DNA from: Acidobacteria bacterium UBA2994
GTDB taxonomy: Bacteria; Acidobacteriota; Vicinamibacteria; Vicinamibacterales; UBA8438
Length of the DNA: 39,869 bases
Direction of reading: 5' to 3'
Assembly (NCBI GenBank): GCA_002346545.1
Contig: DEAA01000021.1
Span: forward strand, 1-39,869
The position numbers and the translations under genes were made by a program. A model generated the notes under the pieces. The model saw only the letters and a list, made by a program, of their open reading frames with translations, had not been told where the DNA came from and searched no databases. Below are positions 36,689 through 39,869 of the stretch, in pieces. The first letter of the stretch is position 1. Each line of letters begins with the position of its first letter.

Positions 36689-38847
36689 AGTGCCGCCGCC
36701 CGTGCCGCCCCGCCCGACATGGCGTCTCGGGGTGGAGAATCGGCAGCTGCCGGCATCAACGACTGGCCGTCGCAGTAGCCGGGCACCTTCACCCCGAAGA
36801 GATCGAGGACGGTGGGGCCGATGTCCATGATGCTCGGCGTGTCGCTATTGATCCTTCTGTTCGAGAAGAGCATGCCGGGGACGTCGGGCGGGTTGAAGTT
36901 GTGGTCGCCGCTCCAGTAGCGGGTGTTGTCCTCGATGACCTCGGTGCCGACGCCGCCGGTGACCGACGTCCATCCCACCCGGTGCCCCGGGCGGAAGCCG
37001 ACGATCAGATCCGGCGCCTCCGGCACATACGGGCCTGAGTAGACCTCGGTAGCGTCGTACACTTCCCGGACCGGCTGGACCTGCTCGACGTGGTCGACGA
37101 GCTCGAGCAGACCCTCGCGGATTGCCTGCTTTAGCGCGGGCACTTCCTCAGCTGTCACGGTGCCCTGGGCCTCGCGCCCGGCGAGGTTGAGGTAGATGCC
37201 GCCGAATCCCACCGCGTAGGCCTGGGTGCGCGACCAGTCGACGTCGCCGAACATGTCCGCACCGGTGGGGATGTCCCCTTTTAGCGCGAGGAATCCGCGT
37301 TGATACAGCCAGGTGTTCAGGTTGACGCCCCGACGGAACGGTTTGAAGCCGTGATCGGACATCACGAAGAGTGCGGTGTCGTCACCGGCGGCCTTCATCG
37401 TCTTGCCCACGAGTCGGTCCATCTCGATGTAGAGCTTCCGGATGGCGTCCTTGTGCTTCCCGTTCCGGCCGCGATTGGCGGGGTGGGTTTCGTCGAGGTG
37501 CCGGAAGAACATGTGCTGCAGGCGGTCGGTGATATCGAAGACGCAGACCACGGCTCCCTGGCTGGTCTTGTCCAGCGCGTCGAAGAACATCCGTTCCCGC
37601 TCCTCGTGCACCAGATAGGTCTGCTCCAGGAACGCATCCTCATCGACCACTTCTTCGTTCAGAGCCGACGTGTCTTCGGCCAGTCCGAGTGTGGCGTAGC
37701 GACCCTGGGTCTTCGAGAGGTATACCGCATAAGTGAACGGGTGTGAGATCGGCAGCGCCGGCTGATCCGGGTCGATGTTAATCGGCGTCATGTACAGCTT
37801 CAGGTGCGGATCGGTCTCGAGTAGGTAGAAGCGCACGATGCCGGTCACCGACATGCCGAGTCCTGGCTTAAAGGACAGCGTGATCCAGGGCGTGTGCTGG
37901 CGGCGAGGTAACGGGTGAGTTTCGTCACCGAGCAGCAGCGTGGCTGCGCCGTCCTCTGCGGCCTGGACCTCGAACTTGAGCAGCATCTCGCCGCCTGCCT
38001 CTAGGAGGCTGTTCTCGGGACCCGTGATGACGCTCTGGGCGCGGCCACCGGTCCACGTGACTGGCACCCGCACGCCACTGGTCATCGAGAGCCGTTCGTC
38101 CGGGTCGCTGCTGTAGTAGTGGTAGGTGCCCTGGCTCCCGTTCAGGTCGGGCACGCTCATCGCCGATAGCAACGTTCCGTTGAATTTCTCGGCGGGGAAG
38201 GTGATGGGGACGCGGAGGATGGTGCTGACGATGCCGTGGTCGCCCAACGTTTTCCAGAACGGTTGACTCTTGCGTCCCTGCTCGATGAGCGGCTTGCCGA
38301 GCGGAATCCGGAACGGTCCGAGCGGCAGCGAGCGCCGGGGCGGCTCGACGCGGGCCGAGCAAAGTTCCGGCAGATGCGATTTTCGATTCGGGACGAGAAA
38401 ATCGAAGATCCGGTGCTTGCCGGGGTTGCATCCGGTCTGGAATGAGGTCCACGCGACCGGGGACTCGGCGAGCAGGGTCGTACCGAGCCGGTTGAAGCTT
38501 CCGGCATCGCGGAGCTTCGCGAAGTTCGGCAGTACCCCTTCGTCCATCAGGGCTTCGGTCAGCTCCGGATCCTGACCGTCGAGGCCAAGAACGATGACCC
38601 GTTTGACCCGGCTGGCGGCTAGCGCCCGGCTCCCGCGGATTTTCTGGATGGCCAGGCGGACGGGCCAGGTCACCAGGGTCACCACTGCCAGCATCATGGT
38701 GACCAGCAGGATGAAGAGGGACGAGACGAAGGCGAAGCCGGCGCCCGGGCCGACGTAGGCGTGGACCGCGGCGGGAGCGATTAGCTCTCCGGCTGTCACC
38801 GCCAGCAGTGCGGCGGCAGGTAGGGACCCGCGAAGACTCTTGGGCAT
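36685..38847 (-). CDS. membrane-anchored alkaline-phosphatase-superfamily phosphodiesterase-like protein (first)
   Basis: A 720-residue protein with signal peptide (ALLAVTAGELIAPAAVHA) and then a membrane helix (VSSLFILLVTMMLAVVTLVT) introduced by 'YVGPGAGFAF'. The catalytic fold starts 'RVIVLGLDGQDPELTEALMD' and continues 'AESPVAWTSFQTGCNPGKHR', 'DDTALFVMSDHGFKPFRRGV' and 'YWSGDHNFNPPDVPGMLFSN'. All metal-ligand motifs match those of the next gene, but about 55 N-terminal residues and the inserted regions differ. ATG 38847 shares one base with the sulfotransferase stop (TGATG); a TTG at 38850 is less likely. The active site should face the periplasm. Family firm, substrate unknown. Confidence 0.85.
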   Translation of the reverse strand: MPKSLRGSLPAAALLAVTAGELIAPAAVHAYVGPGAGFAFVSSLFILLVTMMLAVVTLVTWPVRLAIQKIRGSRALAASRVKRVIVLGLDGQDPELTEALMDEGVLPNFAKLRDAGSFNRLGTTLLAESPVAWTSFQTGCNPGKHRIFDFLVPNRKSHLPELCSARVEPPRRSLPLGPFRIPLGKPLIEQGRKSQPFWKTLGDHGIVSTILRVPITFPAEKFNGTLLSAMSVPDLNGSQGTYHYYSSDPDERLSMTSGVRVPVTWTGGRAQSVITGPENSLLEAGGEMLLKFEVQAAEDGAATLLLGDETHPLPRRQHTPWITLSFKPGLGMSVTGIVRFYLLETDPHLKLYMTPINIDPDQPALPISHPFTYAVYLSKTQGRYATLGLAEDTSALNEEVVDEDAFLEQTYLVHEERERMFFDALDKTSQGAVVCVFDITDRLQHMFFRHLDETHPANRGRNGKHKDAIRKLYIEMDRLVGKTMKAAGDDTALFVMSDHGFKPFRRGVNLNTWLYQRGFLALKGDIPTGADMFGDVDWSRTQAYAVGFGGIYLNLAGREAQGTVTAEEVPALKQAIREGLLELVDHVEQVQPVREVYDATEVYSGPYVPEAPDLIVGFRPGHRVGWTSVTGGVGTEVIEDNTRYWSGDHNFNPPDVPGMLFSNRRINSDTPSIMDIGPTVLDLFGVKVPGYCDGQSLMPAAADSPPRDAMSGGAARAAAL

Positions 38848-39491
38848 CAAGTGGCTCCTGATCCAGCGTCTTGTCCGGCACGATTCCGGTAGAGCTGGCT
38901 GTCCACGACGCCGCTCATCTTCTCGACGTCTAGGCTGCCGCCGAGGAACGCGTTTACCCGTTCTGCCACCGCCGCAGGCTGGGTCACCGCCGCCCGGTGC
39001 TCGACATAGAGCACCTCGCAGTTCTTCCGCGCCGCCAGCTGCCGCTCGACCTTGCTCAGATGGGCCGCGAACACACGCGCCATCTCCGCATCGGCGGCGT
39101 CGCCGCCAGATGCGCCCCGACGATCTAGCATCTTTTGCTGGGAGGCGAGGACCTCCTGCAAACTCCGTCGAACGAAGACGATCTTGTAATGGTGGGTGGC
39201 GGGCAGATGCTGGAGCAGGAAGGAGATGATCTTCACGACTTTGCCGTGCGCGTCGTCGAGCCAGGCGGTGTCGCCGTTCTTGTCGAGGTCCTTGACCGCT
39301 TCGAGCTCGTGATATCCCCTCGGGTTGTCGTCGTCCGCCTGGCGGACACCGTCGACGACCTCCTCCAGGCCCCCGGCCGAGATCATGCTCATGAGCATGG
39401 AGGTGCCCGAGCGAGGCAGACCGGAGACCACAACCACCGATTTGTCTACGCCAGGCGGGTCACCGGCGAAGAGCCGGCGCAAGAACTCCAT
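38847..39491 (-). CDS. sulfotransferase-family protein
   Basis: A 214-residue P-loop protein that probably moves sulfate from PAPS to an acceptor. The PAPS-binding loop 'VVVVSGLPRSGTSMLMSMIS' is near the N-terminus. 'YKIVFVRRSLQEVLASQQKM' matches the 3'-phosphate-binding strand with its Arg and Ser. 'EVLYVEHRAAVTQPAAVAER' is the usual later segment. It is shorter than most sulfotransferases. The start is ATG 39491 (MEFLRRLF); the frame continues upstream through the promoter to 39530. It heads the six-gene operon and diverges from a cysQ-like gene whose product removes the PAP by-product. The acceptor is unknown; it could be a glycan, a lipid or a peptide. Confidence 0.8.
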   Translation of the reverse strand: MEFLRRLFAGDPPGVDKSVVVVSGLPRSGTSMLMSMISAGGLEEVVDGVRQADDDNPRGYHELEAVKDLDKNGDTAWLDDAHGKVVKIISFLLQHLPATHHYKIVFVRRSLQEVLASQQKMLDRRGASGGDAADAEMARVFAAHLSKVERQLAARKNCEVLYVEHRAAVTQPAAVAERVNAFLGGSLDVEKMSGVVDSQLYRNRAGQDAGSGAT

Positions 39492-39501
39492 CGTGACAGC
39501 T

Positions 39502-39530
39502 ATTTCAATCGATGACCGGGGACCCGTCAA
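39502..39530 (-). promoter_or_regulatory. putative promoter of the sulfotransferase operon
   Basis: TTGACG (39530-39525), 17 bases, then TGAAAT (39507-39502) on the minus strand. The predicted start is near 39495, only about four bases before the chosen ATG at 39491, so the mRNA would be nearly leaderless. No Shine-Dalgarno sequence is present, in agreement. Confidence 0.5.
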
Positions 39531-39547
39531 GCGGGTGCTCAGGCCGT

Positions 39548-39576
39548 TTGCGCCGCCGGGAGGGGGGCACTACACT
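39548..39576 (+). promoter_or_regulatory. putative promoter of the cysQ-like gene
   Basis: TTGCGC (39548-39553), 17 bases, then TACACT (39571-39576). The predicted start, near 39583, is about three bases before the first ATG (39586), again nearly leaderless. The purine-rich GGGAGGGGGG lies too far upstream (about 18 bases) to act as a ribosome site. Confidence 0.5.
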
Positions 39577-39585
39577 GCGCACGCG

Positions 39586-39869
39586 ATGATGCAGATCGAG
39601 GCGGTGAACGAGGTCGCGCTGCGAGCCGGCGAAGTCGTCATGCGCCACTACACGGCGCGCGATACCTGGGTGCGGGCCAAGGAGGACGGGTCGCCGGTGA
39701 CCGGGGTGGACCTAGCGGCGGAGGAGATCATCTACGCCGGCCTGCGAGAGCTGGATCCGTCGATCCCCTACGTGTCCGAGGAGCGGGAGCTGCCGGACTA
39801 CGAGACGCGGCGGGCGTGGGCGCGCTACTGGCTGGTCGATCCGCTCGATGGCACCAAGGAGTTCATCAA
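39586..39869 (+). CDS. cysQ: 3'(2'),5'-bisphosphate nucleotidase, cut off by window edge
   Basis: The first about 94 residues of an inositol-monophosphatase-superfamily enzyme are present. 'EAVNEVALRAGEVVMRHYTA' is the N-terminal helix. 'VRAKEDGSPVTGVDLAAEEI' holds the Lys and Asp of the lithium-sensitive motif. 'YVSEERELPDY' carries the metal-binding Glu pair. 'YWLVDPLDGTKEFI' is the DPLDGT metal signature with the KEF ending typical of CysQ. CysQ hydrolyses PAP, the product of PAPS-using sulfotransferases and reductases, to AMP. ATG 39586 or the adjacent ATG 39589 is the start. The divergent sulfotransferase and the cysH operon nearby fit this role. Confidence 0.85.
   Translation, partial: MMQIEAVNEVALRAGEVVMRHYTARDTWVRAKEDGSPVTGVDLAAEEIIYAGLRELDPSIPYVSEERELPDYETRRAWARYWLVDPLDGTKEFI

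Overview
This high-GC bacterial window is almost wholly coding. It contains no tRNA, rRNA, CRISPR array or insertion sequence that I could recognise. Several features suggest Acidobacteriota, perhaps a Vicinamibacteria-like lineage: the GlnE/GlnD/GlnB cascade, a NifA-type activator, gcw_chp/TorF-like porins, lipoprotein sulfatases ending in a 'RLRSLGYLR'-type tail, and tandem secreted alkaline-phosphatase-superfamily proteins. This assignment is inference from gene content, not a phylogenetic result.

Layout. (1) 1-3954: accessory enzymes, namely a cut-off ACT-domain protein, a quinone oxidoreductase, an amidohydrolase with a possible small downstream ORF, a tiny membrane SEC-C protein and an aldo/keto reductase. 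(2) 3943-16793, minus strand: a nearly complete nitrogen-control island. Read in the direction of transcription it runs NifA-like sigma-54 activator, sigma-54 promoter, glnK, amt, two TorF-like porins, glnD, glnB, glnA, terminator, glnE. Both covalent cascades (uridylylation of PII, adenylylation of glutamine synthetase) and their targets lie together. (3) 16863-23940: a LysR regulator translationally coupled to gltB and gltD (glutamate synthase), which completes GS-GOGAT assimilation. (4) 24086-31282: an assimilatory sulfur operon cysH - siroheme dehydrogenase - uroporphyrinogen methyltransferase - sulfite/nitrite reductase - conserved unknown protein - secreted HExxH protein. (5) 31283-39491: a tightly packed six-gene operon of sulfotransferase, two phosphodiesterase-like alkaline-phosphatase-superfamily proteins, a 63-residue protein, an EMC3/YidC-reminiscent membrane protein and a sulfatase. 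A cysQ-like PAP phosphatase diverges from it at the right edge.

The most striking object is the cysH leader (31053-31260). A short upstream ORF carries five consecutive cysteine codons. It is followed by a segment that is a perfect 14-nt complement of the 5' arm of a strong intrinsic terminator ending in seven T residues, just before cysH. This is the architecture of ribosome-mediated transcription attenuation, here apparently sensing charged tRNA-Cys. The upstream sulfotransferase/sulfatase operon has no visible terminator of its own, so its transcripts probably also run into this switch.

The genes join two themes. Ammonium uptake and assimilation are controlled by PII, GlnD, GlnE and sigma-54. 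Sulfur reduction to sulfide is controlled by cysteine supply, and it borders a sulfate-ester making, PAP-recycling and sulfate-ester cleaving group that may modify the cell envelope or exported polymers.
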